From the NCBI GenBank assembly GCA_016290135.1, contig JAEESW010000026.1, positions 1 through 32,710 on the forward strand: a DNA stretch of 32,710 nucleotides, given 5' to 3'. Under the pieces are notes generated by a model, which did no database searches, had not been told where the DNA came from, and saw only the letters and a program-made list of their open reading frames with translations. Origin of the DNA: a bacterium (GTDB lineage Bacteria > UBP6 > UBA1177). Both the position numbers and the translations under genes were made by a program. Below are positions 1 through 8,002 of this stretch, piece after piece (position 1 is the stretch's first letter; the number at the start of each line of letters is the position of its first letter).

Positions 1-2
1 GG

Positions 3-2567
3 TATTCATGCGAATGTATCGGGGAGTATAATTTTGTTCAAAAAGATCAATATACATTCAAATGCATGCTGACAAGAACGGCAGAATGCACAGGACTTCC
101 AGAACATGCCGAATGGAATGAAGTGTCAAGCATCATGCAGAAGTCAGAAGACGGTGAATACTGGTCTCCGGAAACTACAGGTAGATGGAATTATACGCCT
201 TGCACGACATCCTGCTGTTTCCAATGCATTGAAACTTATTTCTGGAACGGTTCGGAGTGTGTAAACCTTTGTGATCAGGATCCATGCAGTGATGAGCCTC
301 ACTCAACCGGAGAATGTTTCTCTGTCGGTCCATTCAACTATACCTGCGGGTGTGATGAAGGATACTACTGGTGGGGTGAAAAGCGCGGATGTTTGGCGAA
401 GAAACCGGATTTAGGCAACATCTGCACAGGGTTGCACGACTGCTTCGACAACAATAAAAAAATTGACTGTCCGGTTTCGGGTGAAGATTTTTACGGTCAG
501 GACGCGAACTATGCGGAAGCAGGTATGTGTGCATGGCATGATTTTGCCGTAAACATCGAATTTCCGGAAGAACCGACTGTTTTAAACAGAAACACAGGAC
601 TTGAATGGACGCAGCATTTCTTCACTGAGCCTTGGGAAGAAGCTATAGACTATTGCGAAAACCTGACCTACGCAGGAAAAAGCGACTGGCGGCTTCCGAC
701 AATGCGTGAGATCTTTTCGATCCATAACGAGATCGGAGCAGACAATCTCCCCAGCTTGCACGGTATATATTTCCCGAAATTATATACTAATACAGCCTTT
801 TGGTCTTCAGACAGCTGTTTGTCAGGCAGCGACCAGGCTTGGGCATCAGGTGTCGTTGGTCACGGCGGACTAACTTATAAGGGTGATAAAACAAAAAAGC
901 TCAATTTTTTGTGTGTTCGCGGAGAAAAATCTCCTGCACCGGTTTTTGAAGTCTCAACTTTGAACGGGGACAAAGTCGTTACCGATACGGCGACAGGGCT
1001 CGTGTGGCAGAAAGATTATGTTTTAAAAGGAGAGTGGAAGCAGGCTCTTAATTACTGCGAAAGTCTGGTTTATGCCGGATATTCCGACTGGAGACTCCCA
1101 AACAGAAACGAAATTTTGTCACTGATAGACTACGGAAAATACAAACCCGCGTCCGATTTTTCCTATATTATCGGAGAGAGTACTGATTCATTCTATCTTT
1201 TTTCATCGACTTCTTCTTCATGGTTCAAAAATGTGGAAACAGTATTTGCCGTTGATGGAAAAATAGTTGATAACGGGAAAGCTGAGACAAATTATTACCA
1301 GGATAGGAACGTCCGCTGCGTGAGATCCGATCTCTGCGGAGAAGGACTCTTCCTTAAAGGTTCCGAATGCGTTCTCGATCCGTGTTCTCCGGAACTCTGC
1401 GAAATGCCTGGGGCGACAGGTTTGTGCATTCCGAAAACGACTTCAGCTTACGAATGCCAGTGCCTTGAAGGATTTTTCTGGAACGGAAGCAAGTGCGTCG
1501 ATCCCTGCGCTGCAGATCCGTGCTCGAAGGTAGCAAATTCCAATGGAAACTGCACGGCAATAAATTCGAATTTATATTTTTGCGGCTGCAATAAGGGTTT
1601 CGGCTGGAAAAGCGGGAAGTGCGAATCTTTTGCATCAGGAGTCGCGACTTTAGGAAACATCTGTATCGGGACGGAAACGATAACATTACCATTCCCCGAA
1701 ATGCTTAAATGCAAAGCGCAGGATTTTGAACTTAAAACTGTTTCGGATCAGGAAATCGTTGTGGACAAAAACACCGGGCTTGAGTGGCAGCACGCAGTGT
1801 CGGAAAAAACTTACACGTGGAATGAAGCTCTAGCCTACTGCGAAAATCTTGAATACGCAGGCTTCAGCGACTGGCGGCTGCCGGAACCGCTTGAGATACT
1901 GACTATCGTTAACCACGGTGTCTACGATATAGATGCCGATGCATATAACGACACACCGCAACTGCTTGTGAACGAACTTTCTTTTGAAAGTGTGTTTCCA
2001 TCTTTTGATGTCGGCAACAATCTCTGGACATCGGAAACATATAGGGATGACCCGGAAAGAGCGTGGGTCTTCAGCCCGCAGCGCAGCTATGTTTACTCCA
2101 ATCCGTCAAAAACAAACATCTACAACGCAATGTGTGTGCGCGGCGGCATTCTGCCGAGAGCGGAATTTAAAAAATCGGAAAACGGCGGAGATGCCGTTGT
2201 GACCGACTCTGCGACAGGATTTATGTGGCAGCAAGGCTTCACCGTGATGGAAGATGTTGAGCACTCGAACGCTATTGAATACTGTGACGATCTCACTTAT
2301 GCCGGATATTCTGACTGGAGACTGCCGAATAAAAACGAGCTTGCCTCACTTTTTAGTTTTGACACGACTTTTTCCGACTTCTTCGACATGCCGGAAAAAT
2401 ACGATTTCATTTCTTCCACCACATTTGTTCTGAATGCAACATATCCGAGTGAACCCTTTTTTATAGTAGATGAGAAGGCAATGACCATAAACATTAAAGG
2501 GGAAATCGGTTATGCGGAAATAAATTCAGGCACTTTCAATGTCCGCTGCGTAAGGAACCTTGAATAA
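3..2567 (+). CDS. EGF-like / four-DUF1566-domain surface protein, 5'-truncated
   Basis: The reading frame is open to the left edge: codons from base 3 onwards continue the cysteine-rich pattern (YSCEC...TFKC), so the ATG at 66 is only an internal Met and the true start lies outside the window. Modules in order: the end of one Cys-rich repeat; one full CxGLPExAEWN...WNGSEC repeat (about 93-260); an EGF-like module (about 270-395); a short GQDAxYAEAGxC module (about 410-540); two DUF1566 domains (about 570-930 and 965-1330), each with TGLxW, YCExLxYAGxSDWRLP and a final CVR; two EGF-like modules (about 1375-1630); two more DUF1566 domains (about 1750-2145 and 2190-2560). Every module type recurs in the giant lipoprotein at 10794-18935, so the two are paralogous. 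A secreted or surface-anchored role is likely from the many paired Cys. The ligand is unknown. The final residues NLE follow the last CVR. Confidence 0.85.
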   Translation, partial: YSCECIGEYNFVQKDQYTFKCMLTRTAECTGLPEHAEWNEVSSIMQKSEDGEYWSPETTGRWNYTPCTTSCCFQCIETYFWNGSECVNLCDQDPCSDEPHSTGECFSVGPFNYTCGCDEGYYWWGEKRGCLAKKPDLGNICTGLHDCFDNNKKIDCPVSGEDFYGQDANYAEAGMCAWHDFAVNIEFPEEPTVLNRNTGLEWTQHFFTEPWEEAIDYCENLTYAGKSDWRLPTMREIFSIHNEIGADNLPSLHGIYFPKLYTNTAFWSSDSCLSGSDQAWASGVVGHGGLTYKGDKTKKLNFLCVRGEKSPAPVFEVSTLNGDKVVTDTATGLVWQKDYVLKGEWKQALNYCESLVYAGYSDWRLPNRNEILSLIDYGKYKPASDFSYIIGESTDSFYLFSSTSSSWFKNVETVFAVDGKIVDNGKAETNYYQDRNVRCVRSDLCGEGLFLKGSECVLDPCSPELCEMPGATGLCIPKTTSAYECQCLEGFFWNGSKCVDPCAADPCSKVANSNGNCTAINSNLYFCGCNKGFGWKSGKCESFASGVATLGNICIGTETITLPFPEMLKCKAQDFELKTVSDQEIVVDKNTGLEWQHAVSEKTYTWNEALAYCENLEYAGFSDWRLPEPLEILTIVNHGVYDIDADAYNDTPQLLVNELSFESVFPSFDVGNNLWTSETYRDDPERAWVFSPQRSYVYSNPSKTNIYNAMCVRGGILPRAEFKKSENGGDAVVTDSATGFMWQQGFTVMEDVEHSNAIEYCDDLTYAGYSDWRLPNKNELASLFSFDTTFSDFFDMPEKYDFISSTTFVLNATYPSEPFFIVDEKAMTINIKGEIGYAEINSGTFNVRCVRNLE

Positions 2568-2611
2568 AACTACTAAAATTCAGCAATTTCTCTTTTGAAA
2601 ACCGGCGCAAA

Positions 2612-2703
2612 CGTGAAAATCAGCGTTTTTGAATCTGCTTTTTCGTGCAAAATCAGCATGGTTCAACCTGCTTTTTCGTGCAGGATCGGCGTTTGCCAGT
2701 CAG
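2612..2703. repeat. three degenerate 32-33-bp direct repeats between convergent genes
   Basis: The word cgtg[c]aaaatcagc and variants begins at 2612, 2644 and 2677. The 15-mer ctgctttttcgtgca is exact at 2635-2649 and 2668-2682, a period of 33 bases. The block fills the gap between the convergent surface-protein and dGTPase genes. No hairpin followed by a T-run was found, so it is not an obvious terminator. Confidence 0.6.
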
Positions 2704-2704
2704 A

Positions 2705-3751
2705 TCAGATCTCCGGGAATTTCAGTGTTTTCGGAATGAAAAAATTGTTGTAGAGGTGGATCGCGTAAGAGTCGGTGAGGCTTGCGATGAAGTCTGCTAT
2801 CGTTGTTTCCTGATCATCCGAAACTGGGATGAAGTTCGAATTGATGATGAGTTCGTAGTTTTCCTGAAAATGCCTGAAAAGGACTGAAATGATCTGCTCG
2901 GCCTTGGCGAATTCCTTTCTGATGGCGGGAAGTTCATAAACGTTTTTGAACATGAATTCCCTTAAATCGCCGATGATGTCCGCCATTTTGTCTGAAAAAC
3001 GGATGATCTTCTCGTGCGCCGATATCGCTTCGTAGCTGTTGTAGATGAGGTCCGTCGTCATCGCGTTTATGCGCTGGGAGCCTCTTTCACCCAGAATGTC
3101 TTTGTGCGGAACATCCGCAATGTCGAGGAATCCGCCGCGGACTGCATCGTCGATATCGTGGTTCAAGTATGCGATGATATCGGCAAAACGGATGATCTGC
3201 CCTTCGAGAGTTTCTGGAATGCCCGTTTTTTTGATGAGAGGTCCTTTCCCTTTGGAGTGAAGCACTATCCCGTTGCGGACTTCATGCGTCAGATTGAGTC
3301 CCTGACCGTTTTTGGCGAGAAAATCGACTACGCGGAGGCTCTGCTGCTCGTGTCTGAAGCCGTTTTTGAGGAGTCTTCCCAAAGCTCTTTCGCCCGAATG
3401 ACCGAAAGGAGTGTGCCCGAGATCGTGTCCGAGCCCTATCGCTTCAGTCAGCGATTCGTTGAGAAGAAGCGCCTTTGCCACGGTCCTGCCTATCTGCGAG
3501 ACTTCGAGCGTGTGGGTGAGTCTGTTGCTGTAGTTGCTCCCTTTCGGCGAAAGGAAGACCTGAGTTTTGTCTCCGAGCCTGCGGAAAGCCTTTGTGTGGA
3601 CGATCCTGTCGCGGTCGTGCTGGAATGCCGGGCGGATGCTGCACGGCTCCTCTTCGCGCAACCTCCCTTTGCTGTTCGCGCTGAGAGCCGCAACCCACGA
3701 AAGTTCCCGTTTTTCGATCTCTTCAAGGTGTTCGCGGATGTTTTCTATCAT
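2705..3751 (-). CDS. dgt: deoxyguanosinetriphosphate triphosphohydrolase-like HD protein
   Basis: HD-superfamily dNTP triphosphohydrolase, expected to split dNTPs (classically dGTP) into deoxynucleoside and triphosphate in the cytoplasm. Visible family motifs: SIRPAFQHDRDRIVHTKAFRRL and QVF near the N-terminus; RLTHTLEVSQIGR, giving the first metal-binding His; GLGHDLGHTPFGHSGE, giving the HD pair and following His residues. The length of about 348 residues fits the short dGTPase-like family. An ATG lies at 3769, but the Met at 3749-3751 is preceded by AGAGGG (3756-3761) four bases upstream, while nothing similar precedes the upstream ATG, so I chose 3751. It is a single gene with its own promoter and converges on the upstream surface-protein gene. 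Substrate preference cannot be read from sequence. Confidence 0.9.
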   Translation of the reverse strand: MIENIREHLEEIEKRELSWVAALSANSKGRLREEEPCSIRPAFQHDRDRIVHTKAFRRLGDKTQVFLSPKGSNYSNRLTHTLEVSQIGRTVAKALLLNESLTEAIGLGHDLGHTPFGHSGERALGRLLKNGFRHEQQSLRVVDFLAKNGQGLNLTHEVRNGIVLHSKGKGPLIKKTGIPETLEGQIIRFADIIAYLNHDIDDAVRGGFLDIADVPHKDILGERGSQRINAMTTDLIYNSYEAISAHEKIIRFSDKMADIIGDLREFMFKNVYELPAIRKEFAKAEQIISVLFRHFQENYELIINSNFIPVSDDQETTIADFIASLTDSYAIHLYNNFFIPKTLKFPEI

Positions 3752-3820
3752 TTTTCCCTCTGTTTTCATGCCATTATGCCGCGCATTCTCATTTCACGGC
3801 AATTCTCCTAAAACAGGGCT

Positions 3821-3848
3821 AATCTATCTACTATTCGGCATCTGTCCA
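3821..3848 (-). promoter_or_regulatory. probable sigma-70-type promoter of dgt
   Basis: On the minus strand TGGACA (3843-3848) and TAGATT (3821-3826) are separated by 16 bases, about 70 bases upstream of the chosen dgt start. The -35 matches consensus at 5/6 and the -10 at 4/6. Assigned by eye. Confidence 0.4.
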
Positions 3849-3944
3849 GTTTTCTTGTGCGCTATGCACTTTTTGGGAAGGATTTTTCTCTCCGGAAACG
3901 CTTAGCGTTACGACCGTTTTGTGCTGACGAGAGGGGCACTATTC

Positions 3945-3974
3945 TTGACTTAAACCTGATTTTGGCTTTAATAA
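3945..3974 (+). promoter_or_regulatory. possible promoter of the parvulin pair
   Basis: TTGACT (3945-3950), an 18-base spacer and TAATAA (3969-3974) lie about 50 bases upstream of the lipoprotein foldase. A small hairpin (tttccg/cggaaa, 3983-4000) sits in the resulting leader. AGGAG (4016-4020) is the ribosome binding site. Confidence 0.45.
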
Positions 3975-4026
3975 TGCGTTTTTTTCCGTTTCGGCGGAAA
4001 TTTTGCTTATTTTTTAGGAGGTTGTT

Positions 4027-5139
4027 ATGAAAAAATTATCTGTTGTTGTTTTGTTTACTTTGTTGTTGGCTTTTTCAGGCTGCTGCAAGAAAGCGGTGGA
4101 TATTGATCTTTATCCGAATAAGGGCGGGAAGACGATCGCAGAATTCGGCGGTGTAAAAATTGACGACAAGTACATGAAAACTTACGTCGACAATCTTAAC
4201 GACTATCTCAAAGCACGTTACAATACGCCTGAAAGAAAGGAAGAGCTCATGACTAAGATCATAGAGGGCGAGCTTGTTGCACTGAAGGCTATAAAAGACG
4301 GCGTGCTTGACGATGCTATCCTTGTTTCACAGGTCAAAAACACGATCGCAAGGTATTACAGCGGCACGAAGATGAAAGTCCAGATAGAAGAGAACCTTAA
4401 AGTCACCGAAGACGAAATGAAAAAATACTACGAGGAGAAGAAAGACACTTTCAATACTCCGGCGAGGGTCAAAGCAAGCCACATCCTCATCAAGACAACG
4501 GATTCGAGAGACAAGGAAGCCGCAAGAAAACTTGCTGAAAAAGTTGCTGCGGAAGCTGAAAAGAGCGCAAAAGACACAGGCAGCTTCGCTAAACTTGCTG
4601 AGAAATACAGCGATGACGACGGTTCGAAGAAGAGAGGCGGTGATGTCGGCTACTTCGAAAGGACGGAAGAAGGCGGCAAAATGGTCAAAGAGTTCAGCGA
4701 CGGCGCTTTTGCTCTTGAAAATGTCGGAGACATCAGCAAACCGGTAGAGTCGGAATTCGGTTTCCACATCATCAAACTGACCGGCAAAAAGGACAAGGTC
4801 GAGAAGAGTTTCGAAGATGTCAGGGCAAATATCGAAAACACGCTCAAGACTGAAAAGAGAAAGACCGCTTATGAAGATATGATAGAGGGCTTCAAAAAGG
4901 AACTCGGTTTCAAATTCGACAAAGATGCGGCTGTTGCTATCGAGATCGCTACTTCCGACAGCGCAAAGGACGCTTCCGACAACTTTGACAAAAGTCAGAA
5001 GATCAGGAATGTGCAGAAACCGATCCTCAGCAGAGAGCAGCTCGAACAGCTGAAAAAACAGCATGAAGAGCTTAAGAAAAACGGCGGAGAGCAGAACCAG
5101 ATCAAACTTCAGCTCGGAAAACCTGCTGAAAAACAATAA
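4027..5139 (+). CDS. parvulin-type peptidyl-prolyl isomerase lipoprotein (PrsA/SurA-like)
   Basis: A 370-residue predicted lipoprotein: the signal peptide ends in a lipobox (LLLAFSG|C, Cys19), so the mature protein should be anchored to a membrane on its periplasmic face. Residues about 35-140 form a helical SurA-like chaperone segment. Residues about 145-255 form a parvulin rotamase domain: ARVKASHILIK, FAKLAEKYSDD, GGDVGYF and the terminal FGFHIIKL. The C-terminal 70 residues are Lys/Gln/Glu-rich and low in complexity. AGGAGG-like bases precede the ATG. The role is assisting folding of exported proteins, probably outer-membrane ones, by cis-trans isomerisation at proline. The next foldase gene begins five bases after the stop, so the two are co-transcribed. 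Clients are unknown, though the large Cys-rich surface proteins encoded here are plausible. Confidence 0.9.
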   Translation: MKKLSVVVLFTLLLAFSGCCKKAVDIDLYPNKGGKTIAEFGGVKIDDKYMKTYVDNLNDYLKARYNTPERKEELMTKIIEGELVALKAIKDGVLDDAILVSQVKNTIARYYSGTKMKVQIEENLKVTEDEMKKYYEEKKDTFNTPARVKASHILIKTTDSRDKEAARKLAEKVAAEAEKSAKDTGSFAKLAEKYSDDDGSKKRGGDVGYFERTEEGGKMVKEFSDGAFALENVGDISKPVESEFGFHIIKLTGKKDKVEKSFEDVRANIENTLKTEKRKTAYEDMIEGFKKELGFKFDKDAAVAIEIATSDSAKDASDNFDKSQKIRNVQKPILSREQLEQLKKQHEELKKNGGEQNQIKLQLGKPAEKQ

Positions 5140-5144
5140 GGCGC

Positions 5145-6074
5145 ATGAGATCAAGATTCCTCTTCATACTCGTTTTCCTTTCACTTTTTCCGTTGTTTGC
5201 GGGAGAACAGCTTCTGAACAAGACTGTCGTCCGTGTCAACGGCAAGGTCTACACGGTATATGACTGCAAAAAACTGCTTCGTTTCGACGATCCGTCAAGT
5301 GTGCCGACGCAGGCCGTGCTTGACAGAAAGGACAAACTCATCGACCAGCTCATAAACAACGCGATCGCAAAGCAGGAAGCCGAGGCGCTCGAGATAACTG
5401 TCCCCGACGATGAACTCGATGCCGCTGTCGAATCTGTCCTTGCGCAGAACAGGATGACGCGCGAGCAGTTCTCTCAGGAACTTGCAAAAAACAATATGAG
5501 TTTCGAAACCTACCGCAACGAAGTCCTGAAGGAGCAGCTCCTTCTTCTTAAACTGAAAAAGAGGATAATCGTCACGATGGATGTCGATGAAAGGGCGCTT
5601 CGCGAGATCTATGAAAAGGAATTCAGCGGAGAGCAGGAGCTTCATTTTACGGCATCTCACATCATAATGCAGGCGGACGAAAGCAGTGACGCTGAGATCA
5701 AGGATGCGATGGAGGCGGTCTATAAAGAAGTCGCGGACGGAAAAATGACTTTTGCCGAAGCGGCCAAGGCTTATTCTCAGGACGGATCTGCGGCGAACGG
5801 CGGATCTCTGGGTTCGTTTGCGGCACGCGACATGGTCCCCGAATTTTCGGAAAAACTTTCGGAGATGAAAGAAGGGGAAATCAGCCGGCCTTTCAGGACG
5901 CGTTACGGCTGGCACATCGTTAAACTTGACAAAGTCGAGAAGCATGATCCTCCGACATACAACGAATCTTATGAAATGCTGCGCAGCATCTATTTCCAGC
6001 GCAATGTCGAGAAGATGTTCCAGACATGGCTGAAAAAGAAACGCAGTGAAAGCAAGATAGACATCCTTCTCTGA
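5145..6074 (+). CDS. SurA-like periplasmic chaperone with one parvulin domain
   Basis: A 309-residue exported protein with a Sec signal peptide (RSRFLFILVFLSLFPLFA, cleavage probably near residue 19) and no lipobox, so probably soluble in the periplasm. Residues about 25-145 resemble the SurA N-terminal chaperone module (VVRVNGKVYTVYD, then amphipathic helices). Residues about 165-262 are a parvulin domain with LHFTASHIIM, FAEAAKAYSQD, GGSLGSF and YGWHIVKLD. It has one PPIase domain, whereas E. coli SurA has two. It starts five bases after the lipoprotein foldase with only a weak AAGG ribosome site, which suggests translational coupling. The pair likely gives a membrane-anchored and a soluble foldase working on envelope proteins. 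Confidence 0.9.
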   Translation: MRSRFLFILVFLSLFPLFAGEQLLNKTVVRVNGKVYTVYDCKKLLRFDDPSSVPTQAVLDRKDKLIDQLINNAIAKQEAEALEITVPDDELDAAVESVLAQNRMTREQFSQELAKNNMSFETYRNEVLKEQLLLLKLKKRIIVTMDVDERALREIYEKEFSGEQELHFTASHIIMQADESSDAEIKDAMEAVYKEVADGKMTFAEAAKAYSQDGSAANGGSLGSFAARDMVPEFSEKLSEMKEGEISRPFRTRYGWHIVKLDKVEKHDPPTYNESYEMLRSIYFQRNVEKMFQTWLKKKRSESKIDILL

Positions 6075-6129
6075 TTTTTATCCGCAAATATTACAGCCGA
6101 AGTATCCTTCTAGCGGCGGTTTTGCCTTG

Positions 6130-6164
6130 TTTTGCGCTGTAAAAACGGAAAAAATCGCGCAAAA
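6130..6164. repeat. 8-bp inverted repeat with a 19-base loop in the HU upstream region
   Basis: ttttgcgc (6130-6137) and gcgcaaaa (6157-6164) are perfect inverted copies. They lie after the SurA-like gene and about 65 bases upstream of the HU -35 box. The arms could be a protein-binding site or a weak terminator. Nothing in the sequence decides between these. Confidence 0.3.
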
Positions 6165-6229
6165 ATGCCTCGGAAAATAAAAAAATAACAAAAAACTTAA
6201 AAAAACGACTTAATTTCGTTGAAAAATAT

Positions 6230-6257
6230 TTGACAAGAAAAAGAGGACTCCTAAAAT
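6230..6257 (+). promoter_or_regulatory. strong sigma-70-type promoter of the HU-like gene
   Basis: A perfect TTGACA (6230-6235), a 16-base spacer and TAAAAT (6252-6257). Transcription would begin near 6264, which leaves a leader of about 30 bases carrying AAGGAG (6283-6288) before the ATG at 6295. Confidence 0.75.
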
Positions 6258-6294
6258 AACACGTCGTTTGTTAACTTTTTTTAAGGAGAGTGTT

Positions 6295-6615
6295 ATGGCA
6301 AAAGCAGCAAAGAAAAAAAGAGAGTACCTCGTAGCAACAACGAAAACCGATTTCGTTAAAAAGATGAAAGAGACGGTTAAATCTGTTGCTCTTACGAATG
6401 ATCAGGCTAAAGAGCTTTACGATGTCTTCACAGCTATCCTTAAGGATACTGTTATTTCTGAGAAAAGACTCAGCCTTAACGGTGTTGGAACTTTCAAAGT
6501 AAACGAAAGAAAAGCTCGCAAGGGTATCAACCCGAAGACCCGTCAGGAAATCAAAATCCCGGCAACGAAGACTGTTTCTTTCAAACCGACACCTGTTTTC
6601 AAGAAGGAACTCTAA
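6295..6615 (+). CDS. HU/IHF-family DNA-binding protein
   Basis: A 106-residue basic nucleoid protein. After a Lys-rich extension (AKAAKKKRE) come the HU-type helical dimerisation part (TKTDFVKKMKE...LTNDQAKELYDVF) and the beta-arm segment with LNGVGTFKVNERKARKGINPKT, a close match to the family signature GFGxFxVxxRxARxGRNPxT. It ends IPATKTVSFKPTPVFKKEL. The ATG at 6268 is in frame but sits at the predicted transcription start without a ribosome site. The ATG at 6295 has AAGGAG six bases upstream, so I chose 6295. It binds and bends DNA with little sequence specificity. The gene is monocistronic between a strong promoter and a clear terminator, as expected for an abundant protein. The N-terminal tail is longer than in E. 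coli HU. Confidence 0.92.
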   Translation: MAKAAKKKREYLVATTKTDFVKKMKETVKSVALTNDQAKELYDVFTAILKDTVISEKRLSLNGVGTFKVNERKARKGINPKTRQEIKIPATKTVSFKPTPVFKKEL

Positions 6616-6642
6616 TCCCTCTGTTCTGATCCTTTTGGATTG

Positions 6643-6675
6643 CGGCCATGCGGACTCCGTGTGGCCGTTTTTTTT
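6643..6675 (+). terminator. rho-independent terminator of the HU-like gene
   Basis: cggccatgcgg (6643-6653) pairs with ccgtgtggccg (6657-6667) over 11 positions including two G-T pairs, around the triloop act. Eight T follow at 6668-6675. It begins 28 bases after the HU stop codon. Confidence 0.88.
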
Positions 6676-6724
6676 GCCGTGAAAAGATGCTCCCTGATAT
6701 TTCGGTTCTTGGCGGAATTTCAGA

Positions 6725-7477
6725 CTAATTGATCCTGCCGAGGAATTCTTCGGCGAGTTCCAGATATTTCTTCGCTCCGATCGAAGCGACATCGTAAAGA
6801 AGTATCGGCATTCCGAAGCTCGGAGATTCGCTCAGTTTGACGTTACGCGGAATGACTGTGTCAAAAACAAGATCCCCGAAGTGCTCTCTGACATCGTTTT
6901 CCACTTCGTAAGTCAGTTTGACGCGCTTGTCATACATCGTGAGAAGGATCCCGTATATCTCGACCGACGGATTCAGGCTTTTTATGCTGTTCATCGTTTC
7001 CATTATCCGGCTCAGACCTTCGAGCGCGAAATATTCGCACTGTATCGGGATGATTATGCCGTCGGATGCGACCATGTTGTTCACAGTGAGGATGTTGAGC
7101 GTCGGCGGAGAGTCTATGATGATGAAGTCGAACTTGTCTTTCAGCTTTTTCAATGTCTCTTTCAGGACGAACTCGCGGTTTTCGACTCCGAGAAGCTCGA
7201 TCTCTGCCCCCGTCAGATCGGAATTGCACGGGATTATCTTCATCGAGGGGAGTTTCGTCGGATAGACTGCCTTGACGGAAGGATCTGCCATCATGTCGTA
7301 GATAGTATTGAAGTTCTCGCCTTTGATGGAACTCATCGAGGTCGCGTTCCCCTGAGGATCCATGTCGATAAGAAGCACTTTTTTCTCAAGTGCGCTCAGC
7401 GATGCCGCAAAGTTTACGGCGGTCGTGGTTTTGCCGACACCGCCTTTCTGGTTGATCACGGAAATCGTTTTTCCCAT
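6725..7477 (-). CDS. parA: ParA/Soj-family partition ATPase
   Basis: A 250-residue MinD/ParA P-loop ATPase. The deviant Walker A motif KGGVGKTT (residues 11-18, with the signature Lys11), the switch/Walker A' region LLIDMDPQGNAT and the Walker B DFIIIDSPP are all present. It has the size of chromosomal Soj and lacks the N-terminal HTH of plasmid ParA. It would bind DNA as an ATP dimer and help segregate origins, normally with ParB. No parB is adjacent. The gene is instead the last of the operon HAD-purD-engB-SurA-N, starting 12 bases after its neighbour's stop with GGAGAGAG as ribosome site. Its partner is presumably elsewhere. Positioning some other cargo, as MinD/ParA-like relatives do, is an alternative. 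Confidence 0.88.
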   Translation of the reverse strand: MGKTISVINQKGGVGKTTTAVNFAASLSALEKKVLLIDMDPQGNATSMSSIKGENFNTIYDMMADPSVKAVYPTKLPSMKIIPCNSDLTGAEIELLGVENREFVLKETLKKLKDKFDFIIIDSPPTLNILTVNNMVASDGIIIPIQCEYFALEGLSRIMETMNSIKSLNPSVEIYGILLTMYDKRVKLTYEVENDVREHFGDLVFDTVIPRNVKLSESPSFGMPILLYDVASIGAKKYLELAEEFLGRIN

Positions 7478-7489
7478 CTCTCTCTCCGT

Positions 7490-8002
7490 TTATGGCATTG
7501 AATAAATCATAAGTTTCTGTCGTTTCAGAAGATTTTTTTTCCAATCTTCCACGGCCTTTTTTTTCTCTTCAGCCGAAACTTTCCTCCCTTTCGGAAACTT
7601 CTGCTCAAGAAAACGTTCTGTCATTTTATCTGTAATAAGCCGCATTTTGATGATCGTTTTAAATTCGAAATCTGTGAGTTCATATTTTTCGATGAAAGCT
7701 TTCATGTTGACATTTTTTTTGTATGTCTCGGTCTTCTGCCGTACGAGCTTTTCATCAACAGTTATCTCGTGTTCCCTGGCCTCTTCAAAAGTGATTATCC
7801 TGAAGAATATCAGTTCGAGTATCGTCTGCTTCATTTCAGGGGAAAGCGGCGTCTCAGGCGGAAAGTTGTTCTCGATGTTAAGAAGTTCTCCCTCCTGAAG
7901 GATCTCGGAATAGGTTATCGCGCGGTTGTTCATGCTGGCGACGACAGTTTCAATAGGGACTGCCTGCGAAAAAAACATGAGCGCGAGCATTGCGAATATC
8001 AT
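7490..8002 (-). CDS. exported SurA N-terminal-domain-like protein without a parvulin domain
   Basis: 170 residues. A hydrophobic N-terminus (IFAMLALMFFSQAVP) looks like a signal peptide. It is followed by VVASMNNRAITYSEI, which resembles the opening beta-strands of SurA-type chaperones, then helices (MKQTILELIFFRIITFEEAREHEITVDEKLV). The rotamase domain of the two parvulin genes at 4027-6074 is missing, and the protein ends in a Lys-rich tail. The ATG overlaps the engB stop as ATGA, with AGGTG nearby, so it is translationally coupled. A periplasmic holdase role is inference. It may be a truncated relative of SurA or a small family of its own. Confidence 0.65.
   Translation of the reverse strand: MIFAMLALMFFSQAVPIETVVASMNNRAITYSEILQEGELLNIENNFPPETPLSPEMKQTILELIFFRIITFEEAREHEITVDEKLVRQKTETYKKNVNMKAFIEKYELTDFEFKTIIKMRLITDKMTERFLEQKFPKGRKVSAEEKKKAVEDWKKNLLKRQKLMIYSMP

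Noticed and set aside
3014-3811. A 265-codon open frame on the plus strand
   Set aside because: Antisense to the well-supported dGTPase-like gene; no domain signal.
3983-4000. Hairpin before the parvulin lipoprotein as a riboswitch or attenuator
   Set aside because: A single six-pair stem with no conserved aptamer-like structure visible; mentioned only with the promoter.
4327-5154. A 275-codon open frame on the minus strand
   Set aside because: Antisense to the parvulin lipoprotein. The hydrophobic composition is a mirror of Lys/Glu/Asp codons.
6095-6125. Possible terminator after the SurA-like gene (gaag-tatc-cttc with flanking ccg/cgg)
   Set aside because: The stem is bulged and the T-run is only four bases, so it was not listed as a feature.
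6268-6294. Upstream ATG for the HU-like protein
   Set aside because: It coincides with the predicted transcription start and lacks a ribosome site; the ATG at 6295 has AAGGAG.
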